From: Demequina aurantiaca
GTDB lineage: Bacteria; Actinomycetota; Actinomycetes; Actinomycetales; Demequinaceae
Length of the DNA: 64,000 nucleotides
NCBI RefSeq assembly: GCF_000975135.1
Contig: NZ_BBRF01000002.1
Coordinates: 352,330-416,329, forward strand
Direction: 5' to 3'
Each line of letters starts with the position of its first letter. Position 1 is the first letter of the stretch. Positions 18,970-27,927 of this stretch are shown one piece after another. Both the position numbers and the translations under genes were made by a program. Under the pieces are notes generated by a model. The model ran no database searches. It was given only the letters and a program-made list of their open reading frames with translations, and was not told the origin of the DNA.

Positions 18970-20841
18970 GTGCTCGAGCGAATCAGTTCGCCCCGCGACC
19001 TGCGTGACTTCACGCCCGAGCAGCTTGACGAGCTCGCGGCGGAGATTCGTGACTACTTGGTCGATTCCGTGTCGCGCACGGGGGGACACTTGGGCCCCAA
19101 CCTTGGTGTCGTTGAGCTCACTATCGGCATTCATCGCGTGTTCGAGTCCCCCCGCGACCCGATCGTGTTCGACACGGGACACCAGTCGTACGTGCACAAA
19201 TTGCTCACTGGGCGTGGAGACTTCTCCAACCTCCGCAAACGCGACGGACTGTCGGGGTACCCCTCTCGCGCGGAGAGTGAGCACGACATCGTCGAAAACT
19301 CGCACGCCTCCACCGCGCTGTCATGGGCCGCGGGTATTGGCCGCGGACACACCATTAAGGGCGAAAAGGACCGCACCACGGTCGCGGTCATCGGCGATGG
19401 CGCGCTGACCGGGGGAATGGCCTGGGAGGCTCTCAACTCGCTTGGTGCCTCGAAGGACCGCGTGGTGGTGATTGTGAACGACAACGGGCGCTCGTATGCC
19501 CCCACCATCGGCGGGCTCGCCCGCAAGCTTGACGGGATTCGCACCGATCGTCGCTACGAGGAGTTCCTGGGTTGGGGCAAGCGCACCTTCCAGGATCGTG
19601 GGCCGTGGCGCAACTTCGCCTATCGCTCGGTGATGCACGGCAAATTGGCCCTCAAGGGCCTCATCCAGGAACCCAGTATGTTTGACGACCTTGGTCTCAA
19701 GTACGTGGGTCCCATCGATGGCCACAACCTCGAGCACGTGGAGGCCGCCCTCACGCACGCGCGGGACTTCGGCGGTCCTGTGCTGGTCCACGTTCTCACC
19801 GAGAAGGGGCGCGGATATTCGCCCGCCGAGGAGGACGTCGCGGATCGTTTTCACGCCGTGGGCAAGATCCACCCGGAGACGGGGCTCCCCATTGAGCCAT
19901 CGCGTTTTGGGTGGACCAAGGTCTTTGCCGAAGAGGTGCTCGAGGCGGGGCGTCAGCGAGAGGACATCGTCGCGCTGACGGCCGCGATGCTCGCGCCGGT
20001 GGGCCTGCAACCCTTCGCGGACGAATTCCCCGACCGAGTGATCGACGTTGGCATCGCTGAGCAGCATGCTGTCACCTCCGCGGCGGGCCTGGCGTTCGCT
20101 GGCCTGCACCCCGTGTTCGCCGTGTACGCCACGTTCTTGAATCGTGCGTTTGACCAAGTATTGATGGATGTGGCCCTGCACAAGGCTGGTGTCACGTTCA
20201 TGTTGGATCGTGCCGGCATCACCGGTGACGACGGCGCGAGTCACAACGGCATGTGGGACATGGCGTTGCTACGTCACGTGCCGGGGCTGCGCCTCGCCGC
20301 ACCCCGCGATGAGCCCACCATGCGCCGGGCGTTCCGCGAGGCCATTGAGGTGGACGATGCGCCCACAGTGGTGCGTTACCCGAAGGGGGCCGTGGCCGAG
20401 GACCTACCCGCGGTGCGTTCACACCGTGGCATTGACGTCCTCGCCGAGCATGGCACGGGCATGCCGGAGATCATCGTGTTCGGCATCGGCTCGATGGCGG
20501 TGACGGCCGTGGAGGTCGCGGGCAAACTCGCAGCTGACGGCCGCAGCGTCATGGCGGCCTCGGCGACCTGGGTACGTCCGGTTCCCGATGGCCTGGCTGA
20601 GTTCGTTGCCGGCGCGCAGTTGGTGATCACGATCGAGGACGGGCTACGTGACGGGGGAGTTGGCGAGGAATGGGCCGATGCTCTGAGTGGGTCGTCCGTC
20701 GCTGGTCGGGTGGCCTGGGAACACCACGGCGTGCCTACCCAGTTCCTCGATCACGCGACACGCGCGCAGATTATCGAGGCGATTGGCCTGGATTCATCTG
20801 CCATCGCGGACGATGCTCGGGAGACGTTGACGCGCGACTAG
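18970..20841 (+). CDS. dxs: 1-deoxy-D-xylulose-5-phosphate synthase
   Basis: This 623-residue thiamine-diphosphate enzyme condenses pyruvate and glyceraldehyde 3-phosphate to start non-mevalonate isoprenoid synthesis. It shows FDTGHQSYVHKLLTGR, the ThDP motif GDGALTGGMAWEALN…NDNGRSYAP, and the transketolase pyrimidine-domain signature GIAEQHAVTSAAGLA; the C-terminal transketolase domain is complete. GTG 18970 is backed by AAGGAGG. Converges with rnd; the 145-bp gap between them contains two copies of the paired repeat described separately. Confidence 0.98.
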   Translation: MLERISSPRDLRDFTPEQLDELAAEIRDYLVDSVSRTGGHLGPNLGVVELTIGIHRVFESPRDPIVFDTGHQSYVHKLLTGRGDFSNLRKRDGLSGYPSRAESEHDIVENSHASTALSWAAGIGRGHTIKGEKDRTTVAVIGDGALTGGMAWEALNSLGASKDRVVVIVNDNGRSYAPTIGGLARKLDGIRTDRRYEEFLGWGKRTFQDRGPWRNFAYRSVMHGKLALKGLIQEPSMFDDLGLKYVGPIDGHNLEHVEAALTHARDFGGPVLVHVLTEKGRGYSPAEEDVADRFHAVGKIHPETGLPIEPSRFGWTKVFAEEVLEAGRQREDIVALTAAMLAPVGLQPFADEFPDRVIDVGIAEQHAVTSAAGLAFAGLHPVFAVYATFLNRAFDQVLMDVALHKAGVTFMLDRAGITGDDGASHNGMWDMALLRHVPGLRLAAPRDEPTMRRAFREAIEVDDAPTVVRYPKGAVAEDLPAVRSHRGIDVLAEHGTGMPEIIVFGIGSMAVTAVEVAGKLAADGRSVMAASATWVRPVPDGLAEFVAGAQLVITIEDGLRDGGVGEEWADALSGSSVAGRVAWEHHGVPTQFLDHATRAQIIEAIGLDSSAIADDARETLTRD

Positions 20842-20891
20842 GCCGCATGTGGGTGGACGAGCGGCACAGCTTGGGGCAGCGTGACTCGCTC

Positions 20892-20917
20892 GAGCGTGCG
20901 AAATCGGACCAACAAGG
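20892..20917 (+). repeat. Paired intergenic repeat, copy 1a
   Basis: GCGTGCGAAATCGGACCAAC. The core ATCGGACCAA is shared with copies at 20933, 32286, 32326, 32967 and 33014. It lies in the dxs/rnd convergent gap, 41 bp before copy 1b. Confidence 0.7.
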
Positions 20918-20932
20918 CGCCGAGTAGCCCTG

Positions 20933-20958
20933 AGGCGTGCCAAATCGGACCAATAGAG
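20933..20958 (+). repeat. Paired intergenic repeat, copy 1b
   Basis: GCGTGCCAAATCGGACCAAT followed by AGAG, in the same orientation as copy 1a and offset by exactly 41 bp. Confidence 0.75.
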
Positions 20959-20986
20959 TTTGGGCGGTGGGGCGAAGTGAGGCTCT

Positions 20987-22288
20987 CTAGGAGTCTGATT
21001 CCGCAGCCGCGGCAGACTCGTCGGCCGCCGCGGCGAATGCTGCCGCCAGAACCGGGGCGGTAAGGTCGATTTGCCACTGACGTGCACCGCGCCCTGCCTG
21101 GAATTCGCGAATCCAGGCCTCGGTATCGGTGTCCGGGCTCGGCCGGAACTCCCAGCACGTGCGACGCAACGCGTCAGGCTGCAGCAGGTTCTCCGCCGGG
21201 ACATTGTGCTCGTCCACCAGCGCCTGGATGGCCTCGCGAGCGTGCGTCAACCGGATGGCTGCCTCAGGGCGTTTGTCCCTCCACATTCTGGGCTGAGGGG
21301 GGCCATCTCCAGCAGGCCCGCGACGCGGCGGCAGCTTCTTGTCCGGGAGCGCCATGGCCTCCTCGACGGCTACGTACCATTCACGAGCGCGGCGGCGCGT
21401 GCCCTTGGACTGCCACTCGCGGATGGCGACCAGCTCGTCAAACGAGGTGGGCTTGGCCTGGCCGGCGGCGGTGATCGCAGCATCGCGCAGGACCCGGCCA
21501 GGGGACGTGTCGCGGCGTTGCGCCTCGCGATCGCGCGCCTCCCACAGTGACTTGACGACGGCTAGTCCGCGCGGATCGCGGATCTGATGTGACCCAGAGG
21601 TGCGTCGCCACGGATCTACGCGCGGCGCGGCTGGGGGAGCGAGGCGAACTGCCTCGAACTCTTGCTGGGCCCACTCGAGCTTGCCCGCGTCGACGAGGTG
21701 TTGGTGAATTCCATTGCGAAGCTCGATGAGGATCTCGACATCTAGTGCGGCGTAGACCAACCACGAATGGGGGAGCGGACGAGTCGACCAGTCCTGCGCA
21801 GAATGTTCTTTGGCGAGAGCAAGACCCAACTCGCGCTCAACCACGGCGGCGAGACCAACCTTGGGCCACCCCAGTAGCCGTGCGGCGAGTTCCGTGTCGA
21901 ACACTGAGGCAGGGTGCATACCGAGGTCATGCATACCGGGAAGATCCTGGCTCGCGGCGTGGAAGATCCACTCGGCGTCACCAAGTGCCTCCCCAAACGA
22001 TGACAGGTCAGTGAGCACGCCTGCATCGATAAGAATCAGCCCTGCGCCTTCACGCTTGAACTGCACCAGGTAGGTCGCCTGCCCATAGCGGAATCCGGAA
22101 GCACGCTCGGCGTCCGCGGCGACCGGTCCGGTGCCCTGAGCGAAGCGTGCGGCGGCCTCAGCAAGCGCCTCGGGGGTATCGATGACGGGTGGGACGCCGT
22201 CAACGGGCATCGTCAGCGGCGTCGCCGGCTCGGCCTCAGGCTCGGTTGCCGACTCGTTGTCGGGGGCGACGTTCTGGTTCTCGCTCAC
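20987..22288 (-). CDS. Ribonuclease D-like 3'-5' exonuclease with HRDC domain
   Basis: This 433-residue protein has the DEDD exonuclease fold: motif I ADAERASGFRYGQ, motif II FHAASQDLPGMHDLG and FDTELAARLLG, motif III YAALDVEILIELR. An HRDC nucleic-acid-binding domain follows (about residues 220-300, around ALPDKKLPPRRGP). It probably trims tRNA or other structured RNA 3' ends. GTG 22288 has AAGGACC upstream and overlaps the DUF3000 stop as GTGA, so the two are translated together. The dxs-rnd-DUF3000 order is conserved in mycobacteria. Confidence 0.9.
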   Translation of the reverse strand: MSENQNVAPDNESATEPEAEPATPLTMPVDGVPPVIDTPEALAEAAARFAQGTGPVAADAERASGFRYGQATYLVQFKREGAGLILIDAGVLTDLSSFGEALGDAEWIFHAASQDLPGMHDLGMHPASVFDTELAARLLGWPKVGLAAVVERELGLALAKEHSAQDWSTRPLPHSWLVYAALDVEILIELRNGIHQHLVDAGKLEWAQQEFEAVRLAPPAAPRVDPWRRTSGSHQIRDPRGLAVVKSLWEARDREAQRRDTSPGRVLRDAAITAAGQAKPTSFDELVAIREWQSKGTRRRAREWYVAVEEAMALPDKKLPPRRGPAGDGPPQPRMWRDKRPEAAIRLTHAREAIQALVDEHNVPAENLLQPDALRRTCWEFRPSPDTDTEAWIREFQAGRGARQWQIDLTAPVLAAAFAAAADESAAAAESDS

Positions 22289-22845
22289 GCGGTCCTTCCT
22301 GGGAGCATCGTGACGCCATCCGGTACAGGAGGGATGCCAGCGCACGATGCGAGTAGTTCCGTCCACGCCACGATGTGTGGCGCGATGTCTGATGAATCGG
22401 GGGTCCAGGACACGCGCATTTCCACGTTGACCTCGGACGGGCGCTCGGAGAGCTCGCCGAATGACCTTGATACGACCTTAGTGACCGTACCGCCTCGCGC
22501 GTGGTGAGGGATGCCATCAAGGGCGTCGCCGAGCCACGACCAAGCAACATCCGCCCACATGTCGTCCTCGCCAACTTCCGCCTCGACGACAGCCTTGACG
22601 AGGGCCACGACCCGGAACGTGCCTTGCCACGCGTCTTGCCCGTCGGGGTCGTGAAGCAACACAAAGCGACCACTGGCTTCGGCATCGTCAGCGACCACCT
22701 CACCGTTGATGGCAATGGCGAAAGGCGCGATGCGGCTGGGGGCGGGAGTCTCCGTCAGCGTGACCTCGCGTCGCGTGGGCGCGCCCTGCAGGGACCGCAG
22801 TGCCTCTTGGAAGGACTGCGGGGCGGCACCAATGTCCTGACCCAT
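22285..22845 (-). CDS. DUF3000 family protein
   Basis: The 186-residue cytoplasmic protein matches the actinobacterial DUF3000 family: FQEALRSLQG…R.EV.L.E.PAPSRIAPFAIAI near the N terminus and DDMWADVAWSWLGDAL in the middle. Function unknown; its gene is fixed upstream of rnd, so a role in RNA metabolism is a guess. The start at 22845 is supported by a -10 (TACGCT) 6 nt upstream on the minus strand; a longer frame from 22962 would run into the gnd promoter. Confidence 0.85.
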   Translation of the reverse strand: MGQDIGAAPQSFQEALRSLQGAPTRREVTLTETPAPSRIAPFAIAINGEVVADDAEASGRFVLLHDPDGQDAWQGTFRVVALVKAVVEAEVGEDDMWADVAWSWLGDALDGIPHHARGGTVTKVVSRSFGELSERPSEVNVEMRVSWTPDSSDIAPHIVAWTELLASCAGIPPVPDGVTMLPGRTA

Positions 22846-22851
22846 AACCTG

Positions 22852-22857
22852 AGCGTA
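22852..22857 (-). promoter_or_regulatory. Putative -10 of leaderless DUF3000-rnd operon
   Basis: TACGCT on the minus strand, then CAGGTT, then ATG. Confidence 0.5.
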
Positions 22858-22905
22858 GGCGGGGCACGCCGTGGTGCCGGGTACGCCACGCTGTCGCTGA
22901 CCCTC

Positions 22906-22911
22906 TAGGCT
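22906..22911 (+). promoter_or_regulatory. Putative -10 of gnd
   Basis: TAGGCT lies 38 nt before ATG 22950; AAGGACG serves as the ribosome site. Confidence 0.45.
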
Positions 22912-22949
22912 GGACGGCGTACCCCAACACAGCACTTTAAGGACGTGAC

Positions 22950-24383
22950 ATGGCGCTTGCACACATTGGCGTAACCGGAATGGCGGTCATGGGCCGCAAC
23001 CTCGCCCGTAACTTTGCCCGCAACGGCTTCACGGTGGCGGTGCACAACCGCTCCGTCGAAAAGATGACGTCGCTTATCGAGGACCACGGCGACGAGGGCG
23101 ACTTCGTCGGCTGCGAGTCACTCGAGGACTTCGTGGCAGCGCTGGCCAAGCCGCGCACCGTCGTCATCATGGTTCAGGCGGGCAAGGCAACGGACGCCGT
23201 GATCGAGTCGCTGACCGAGCTGCTCGAAGAGGGCGACATCATCGTGGACGCCGGGAACGCGCATTACCCGGACACGATCCGTCGGGAAGCCGCGCTCAAG
23301 GCCAAGGGCCTGCACTTTGTTGGTGCCGGTGTCTCGGGTGGCGAGGAAGGTGCGCTCCTTGGACCCTCGATCATGCCAGGCGGCCCCGCCGAGTCCTACA
23401 AGACCCTCGGTCCCATCCTTGAGAAGATCTCGGCAAAGGTCGACGGTGAGCCGTGCTGCGTGCACGTAGGGCCCGACGGCGCCGGACACTTCGTCAAGAT
23501 GGTGCACAACGGCATCGAGTACGCGGACATGCAGCTCATCGCCGAGGCGTACCAGCTGCTTCGCGAAGGCCTCGATCTGAGCCCCAAGGAGATCGGCAAG
23601 ATCTTCGAAGAGTGGAACAAGGGCGACCTCGAGTCGTTCCTGATCGAGATCACCGCAGAGGTACTGGCGCAGGTCGACGCCAAGACGGGTAAGCCGCTCG
23701 TCGATGTCATCCTCGACCAGGCGGGACAGAAGGGCACCGGTCGTTGGACCGTGCAGTCAGCACTCGACCTCGGAGTTCCCGTGACGGGAATTGCAGAGGC
23801 GACCTTCGCGCGCGCCATCTCATCGCAGACCACGCAGCGGGTCGCGGCACAAGGAGTGCTTGCAGCGAACGCATCGGACTTCCACATCAAGAACAAGGAA
23901 GGCTTCATCGAGGACGTACGCCTCGCGCTGTACGCCTCCAAGGTGGTTGCCTATGCGCAAGGATTCGACCAGATCCAGAAGGCCTCCGAGGAGTTCGGAT
24001 GGGACATCGATCGTGGCGCGATGGCCCGCATCTGGCGTGGTGGCTGCATCATCCGCGCCCGCTTCCTCAATCGCATCTCCGAGGCCTACGGCCGCAACCC
24101 CGAACTCGAGTCGCTGTTGGTCGACCCGTACTTCGTCGACGAGGTTGCCTCGGGAGTCTCCGCATGGCGCCGCGTCGTTTCGCAGGCCGCGTTGGCCGGT
24201 GTGCCATCGCCCGCCTTCGGGTCGTCGCTGTCCTACTACGACTCGCTTCGTGCCGAGCGTCTGCCCGCGGCGCTGATCCAGGGTCAGCGTGACTTCTTCG
24301 GTGCGCACACGTACAAGCGTGTCGACGTCGAGGGAACGTTCCACACCGTGTGGACCGGCGAGCGCAACGAGGTCGAGGCCTAG
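22950..24383 (+). CDS. gnd: 6-phosphogluconate dehydrogenase, decarboxylating (NADP-type)
   Basis: The 477-residue pentose-phosphate enzyme converts 6-phosphogluconate to ribulose 5-phosphate, CO2 and NADPH. It starts with the Rossmann loop GVTGMAVMGRNLARNFARNGFTVAVHNRS (the Arg after HN is the NADP-type signal), includes VGAGVSGGEEGALLGPSIMPGG and the active-site GAGHFVKMVHNGIEYADMQL, and ends with the long-form all-alpha domain. Length fits the family. It has its own promoter and a strong terminator. Confidence 0.98.
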   Translation: MALAHIGVTGMAVMGRNLARNFARNGFTVAVHNRSVEKMTSLIEDHGDEGDFVGCESLEDFVAALAKPRTVVIMVQAGKATDAVIESLTELLEEGDIIVDAGNAHYPDTIRREAALKAKGLHFVGAGVSGGEEGALLGPSIMPGGPAESYKTLGPILEKISAKVDGEPCCVHVGPDGAGHFVKMVHNGIEYADMQLIAEAYQLLREGLDLSPKEIGKIFEEWNKGDLESFLIEITAEVLAQVDAKTGKPLVDVILDQAGQKGTGRWTVQSALDLGVPVTGIAEATFARAISSQTTQRVAAQGVLAANASDFHIKNKEGFIEDVRLALYASKVVAYAQGFDQIQKASEEFGWDIDRGAMARIWRGGCIIRARFLNRISEAYGRNPELESLLVDPYFVDEVASGVSAWRRVVSQAALAGVPSPAFGSSLSYYDSLRAERLPAALIQGQRDFFGAHTYKRVDVEGTFHTVWTGERNEVEA

Positions 24384-24403
24384 ACTGCCCACGCACCCAT
24401 GTG

Positions 24404-24446
24404 ATGCCGATGTCCCCCCGATCACGATCGGCGGGGACATCGGCAT
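24404..24446 (+). terminator. gnd terminator
   Basis: ATGCCGATGTCCCC (from 24404) pairs with GGGGACATCGGCAT (to 24446), and an inner CCGAT/ATCGG continues the stem, giving about 19 bp with one bulge. TTT follows. Confidence 0.85.
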
Positions 24447-24495
24447 TTCCACGGCCAAAACGTCCGCTCACAGCAAGTGCAGACGGCTTTTTCTC

Positions 24496-24501
24496 TACAG
24501 T
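24496..24501 (+). promoter_or_regulatory. Putative -10 of racemase gene
   Basis: TACAGT lies 17 nt before ATG 24519, leaving only a very short leader. Confidence 0.4.
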
Positions 24502-24518
24502 GCGCGAGAATCGTCACC

Positions 24519-25232
24519 ATGACACGCAAAGAGATCGGCGTAATTGGCGGGGTAGGACCGGCCGCGACGGTCGAGTTCCTACGCCGGGTTGTGGACATGA
24601 CGGACTCGGCAACGGATCAGGGACACGCAGACCTCGTCGTACTCCAGCACAGCTCGATTCCAGACCGCACCGCCTATGTGCTCGATGCCTCGCGTGAGAA
24701 TCCAGGACCGGTACTTGCCGCGGATGCTCGCCGCCTGGAGGCCATGGGCGTGACGGCCATCGTGATTCCCTGCAATACGGCACGAGTCTTCATCGCCGAG
24801 ATCGAGGCAGCCGTGCACACGCCGGTCGTGGACATCGTGCAACGCGGCGCGGAGGCGGCGAGCATGCTCTCCACGCCTGGCGCGCGCGTGGGAGTACTTG
24901 CGACGGATGGGACACTGGCGTCAGGCACGTACGCCCACGCCCTCAAGGATCTCGGGCACGATATCGTCGTTCCCCGCCACGACCTGCAGGCACGGGTGAC
25001 GGAACTCATCTATGACGAGGTGAAAGCCGGCCGCGAGCCTACGCGGGACAAGCTTGACGACGCGATTCGTTTCCTGCGGGAGCAGGGCGCCGAGGTCGTG
25101 ATCCTCGGGTGTACGGAGCTGTCCGTGGCCGCCGTGGCCTGGGACCTCGACAGCAATGTGGTCGACGCGCTCGATGCATTGGCAGAGTCAACGATTGAAC
25201 TCGCCGGGTGCTCGGTGCGAACCCGGCGCTAG
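24519..25232 (+). CDS. Aspartate/glutamate racemase family protein
   Basis: A 237-residue PLP-independent racemase of the two-thiol family. The catalytic cysteines are Cys85 in IPCNTA and Cys198 in LGCTELS; the phosphate/substrate loop GVIGGVGPAATVEF opens the protein. By this pattern it is closer to aspartate racemases (YgeA type) than to MurI, so D-aspartate production for peptidoglycan cross-bridges is possible in this group, though that is inference. ATG 24519 was chosen because upstream sequence looks like promoter. It converges on the RibD-like gene with shared stop bases CTAG. Confidence 0.88.
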   Translation: MTRKEIGVIGGVGPAATVEFLRRVVDMTDSATDQGHADLVVLQHSSIPDRTAYVLDASRENPGPVLAADARRLEAMGVTAIVIPCNTARVFIAEIEAAVHTPVVDIVQRGAEAASMLSTPGARVGVLATDGTLASGTYAHALKDLGHDIVVPRHDLQARVTELIYDEVKAGREPTRDKLDDAIRFLREQGAEVVILGCTELSVAAVAWDLDSNVVDALDALAESTIELAGCSVRTRR

Positions 25233-25969
25233 CGGCGCCAACGCCGCACGATAAATCCGCCACCCACCAACTCGTGGGAGAGGTGGAACTCCGGCGGAAC
25301 GGGGGGTGTCTGGGCGACCTGGGCGCCTCCGGGCTGGGGCGACGTCGTCAGACAGTAGTCGTCGACGAGTCCTCGCTTGAGCAGGTCCTGCGCGAGCGTA
25401 GGGCCTCCCTCGCACAGCACCCGCGTCAAGCCTCGTAGTGCCAGTTCGTTGATCATGGTGCGGGGGGCGACGTTGTCTGCGCCGGAAAGGATGAGGCGAG
25501 GCTGCCACTCGGCACCTAGTCGATGCGTGGCCGGCGATCCGGCGGTGGTCACGACCCACGTCGATGTCGGATCAAGTTCAGGGGGCAGGTTGCCACTTCG
25601 CGTGACGATCGCGAGGTGTACTGGCGAGTCGAGTCCGGCACTCAAGCGTGAGGAGCGCATGGCCTCAGGAAGCGTGATGGCGCCGTAGCGTTCCCGGCGT
25701 GCTGTTTGAGCGCCGACCACGACCACGTCCGCCTGACTGCGTAGCGTGCGTAGGAGCCGAAGGTCCTCAGGGCCATTGAGTGAGCGCGAGGACCCGTCCG
25801 CTCCGGCACACTTGCCGTCGACGCTTTCGATCATGCCGAGCCGGACGCTTTGGGGTCGCTGGCGGTATAGCGTGGCCAGAGCTGACTCGGAGGGGTCGGG
25901 TGGAAAGGTCGCCGCGGTTGGTTGCGTCTGCGTCAGCGTGGGGCCGCTTGCTTCCGAGTCATCGTTCAT
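25229..25969 (-). CDS. RibD C-terminal / dihydrofolate-reductase-fold reductase
   Basis: A 246-residue member of the pyrimidine-reductase-like family (RibD_C). It shows VRLGMIESVDGKCAGADGSSRSL at the N-terminal strand, ADVVVVGAQTARRERYG in the middle and LCEGGPTLAQDLLKRGLVDDYCLTT near the end, which form the NADPH-binding DHFR-like fold. No deaminase domain is fused and no other rib genes are nearby, so it need not be a riboflavin enzyme. ATG 25969 has an AAGGG-type site upstream. Function beyond an NADPH-dependent reduction is unknown. Confidence 0.82.
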   Translation of the reverse strand: MNDDSEASGPTLTQTQPTAATFPPDPSESALATLYRQRPQSVRLGMIESVDGKCAGADGSSRSLNGPEDLRLLRTLRSQADVVVVGAQTARRERYGAITLPEAMRSSRLSAGLDSPVHLAIVTRSGNLPPELDPTSTWVVTTAGSPATHRLGAEWQPRLILSGADNVAPRTMINELALRGLTRVLCEGGPTLAQDLLKRGLVDDYCLTTSPQPGGAQVAQTPPVPPEFHLSHELVGGGFIVRRWRR

Positions 25970-26028
25970 GGGTGTTTGTGCCGCCCTTGTCTGGTGTCAG
26001 ATAGTGATTTTCCTTCTTCTCAGCACTC

Positions 26029-26034
26029 TAGGCT
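26029..26034 (+). promoter_or_regulatory. Putative -10 of leaderless zapE
   Basis: TAGGCT, 6 nt, then GTG 26041. Confidence 0.5.
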
Positions 26035-26040
26035 AGAGAC

Positions 26041-27021
26041 GTGAGTATCACCCTGCTCGGACGCCGTCCCCACCTGACCCCGGACGAGCTCGTTGAGGCG
26101 CTCGTTCCGCCCCCGCACTTTCGCGAAGCAACGTTCGACACGTATCGGCCCGACCCGGATCACTCGAGTCAAGCAGCCGCGCTGAAGGCGGCGAGTGGGT
26201 TCGCCGCTCGCGCCGCCAAGTCTGCGCGTAGGGGCCGCAAGCGGTCCCGTGCCGAGGGACTGTACCTCGATGGTGGGTTCGGCGTGGGTAAGACTCACCT
26301 GCTAGTTTCGATCGCCCGCGAAGTTGGTGACGCGTCCGCCTTTGGCACGTTCGTCGAATACACCAACTTGGTGGGCGCACTCGGTTTCGCCGCGGCCCGC
26401 GAGGCATTGTCGGGCTTCGCCGTACTGTGTATTGACGAGTTCGAATTGGACGACCCGGGCGACACCCTCCTCATGGCAAGGCTCATGCGGGAACTGGTCG
26501 AGGCAGGTGTCGCCATCGCGGCCTCGTCCAACACGCCTCCTGGGGCCCTCGGCAATGGCCGCTTCGCCGCTGAGGACTTCCAACGTGAAATACAGTCGCT
26601 TGCCGGTGTCTTTGACGTGGTGCGGATCGATGGGCCTGACTATCGCCACCGCCACACGGACGAATTCCCAGCCCCAGCATCGGCCGATGCTGTGGTCGCC
26701 GTGGCGGACGACGAGGACGGTGCGGTGGTGGACTTCGCGGACCTCGTTGCGGATATCGCGAAGGTGCACCCGAGCCGCTATGGAGCGTTCATCGATGGGC
26801 TCGCGAGGCTGGGCCTCAACGATGTCACAACGCTAACCGACCAGTCTCAGGCACTGCGACTAGTGACACTTGTGGACCGCCTCTACGACCGCGACGTGAG
26901 CATCGTGGCATCGGGCGTGGGCTTTGACGAGGTGTTCTCTGAGGACATGTTGCGTGGCGGATATCGCAAGAAGTACCTGCGTGCGCAGTCGCGGCTCGTG
27001 GCGATGACGACGGGGGAGTAG
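26041..27021 (+). CDS. zapE: Cell division ATPase ZapE (AFG1-like)
   Basis: This 326-residue AFG1-family ATPase has a Walker A at residues 78-85 (GGFGVGKT), a Walker B at about 130-134 (CIDEFE) and the sensor region SSNTPPGAL. In E. coli ZapE contacts the FtsZ ring late in constriction under stress. The actinobacterial member is somewhat shorter than the proteobacterial one. GTG start with a -10 exactly 6 nt upstream indicates a leaderless message. It converges with ppk2, leaving only 3 bp between the stops. Confidence 0.88.
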   Translation: MSITLLGRRPHLTPDELVEALVPPPHFREATFDTYRPDPDHSSQAAALKAASGFAARAAKSARRGRKRSRAEGLYLDGGFGVGKTHLLVSIAREVGDASAFGTFVEYTNLVGALGFAAAREALSGFAVLCIDEFELDDPGDTLLMARLMRELVEAGVAIAASSNTPPGALGNGRFAAEDFQREIQSLAGVFDVVRIDGPDYRHRHTDEFPAPASADAVVAVADDEDGAVVDFADLVADIAKVHPSRYGAFIDGLARLGLNDVTTLTDQSQALRLVTLVDRLYDRDVSIVASGVGFDEVFSEDMLRGGYRKKYLRAQSRLVAMTTGE

Positions 27022-27024
27022 TCC

Positions 27025-27897
27025 CTACTTGCCCGCTTCCCGAAGCACGTCGATGCGGGCGCGTTCCGCGTCAACATCGAAGGCTGCCGGCGGCCACTGC
27101 AATGACATGCCCTCGAGCGCCTCGCACAGCAATTCTGTCATCGCAAGGCGTGCGAACCATTTGCGATCCGCCGGGATGACATGCCAGGGTGCAGCGTCCG
27201 TGGAGGTGCGCTCGAACATTGCCTCATAGGCGTCTCGGTAGTCGGTCCAACGTGCCCGGTCATCGAGGTCGCTGGTGCTGTACTTCCAGTACTTGTCCGG
27301 GCGGTGAAGCCTGCTCTCCAGTCGGTCCAATTGCTCGTCCAGAGACACGAGGAGCGTGGCCTTCACGATCGTGGTGCCGTGGTCAATCAGGCGCTGCTCC
27401 CATTCATTGATTTCGCCGTAGCGCGCCTCGATCTCCTCGGGGGGAGCAAACTCGCGAACCTTCGCCACTAACACGTCCTCGTAATGACTGCGGTCAAAGA
27501 CGCCGATGCTGCCCGCGCTTGGTATCTTGCGTTCTATTCGCCATAGGAAATGGTGGCTGAGCTCCTCTTTGGTGGGTGCGGCAAAACTCGCGTGTTCAAC
27601 TCCCTGGGGATCCACCATGCCGATGACGTGACGGACGATTCCGCCCTTGCCCGCGGTATCCATCCCCTGCAGGACAAGAAGCACTGAACGCCGCCCGCCC
27701 GAGCGGCCCTCGGCGAAGAGTTGCTCCTGCAAAATGGCGAGGTCGCGGCCACGAGCCTCCATGCGCTCGATGCCGTCCTCCTTGTTGCCGTCGAACCCGG
27801 GCGTGGAGTGCTTGTCGAAGCCGGCGATGCTGAATCCAGGGGGAACCCGCAGTGCCGCGGACGGGTGGTCTCGCAAGTCCGAGTAGTTCCTGCTCAT
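27025..27897 (-). CDS. ppk2: Polyphosphate kinase 2 family protein
   Basis: A 290-residue PPK2-type P-loop kinase that transfers phosphate between polyphosphate and nucleoside mono- or diphosphates. Walker A is at residues 77-85 (QGMDTAGKG), Walker B at 134-137 (FDRSHYEDVL), and the lid-region RPDKYWKYSTSDLDDR is intact. ATG 27897 has an AAGGAGAG site. It is a single-domain enzyme; whether it is class I, II or III (NDP, AMP or both) cannot be settled by eye. It lies downstream of treYZ in the same direction and may share their transcript (gap 30 bp). Confidence 0.92.
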   Translation of the reverse strand: MSRNYSDLRDHPSAALRVPPGFSIAGFDKHSTPGFDGNKEDGIERMEARGRDLAILQEQLFAEGRSGGRRSVLLVLQGMDTAGKGGIVRHVIGMVDPQGVEHASFAAPTKEELSHHFLWRIERKIPSAGSIGVFDRSHYEDVLVAKVREFAPPEEIEARYGEINEWEQRLIDHGTTIVKATLLVSLDEQLDRLESRLHRPDKYWKYSTSDLDDRARWTDYRDAYEAMFERTSTDAAPWHVIPADRKWFARLAMTELLCEALEGMSLQWPPAAFDVDAERARIDVLREAGK

Positions 27898-27927
27898 GAT
27901 CTCTCCTTCGAGGTAGATGACCTCACG

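Noticed and set aside
20892..20958. Reading the tandem repeat pair as a minimal CRISPR array
   Set aside because: Spacers would be only about 17 bp, repeats are imperfect, and there are only two units and no cas genes.
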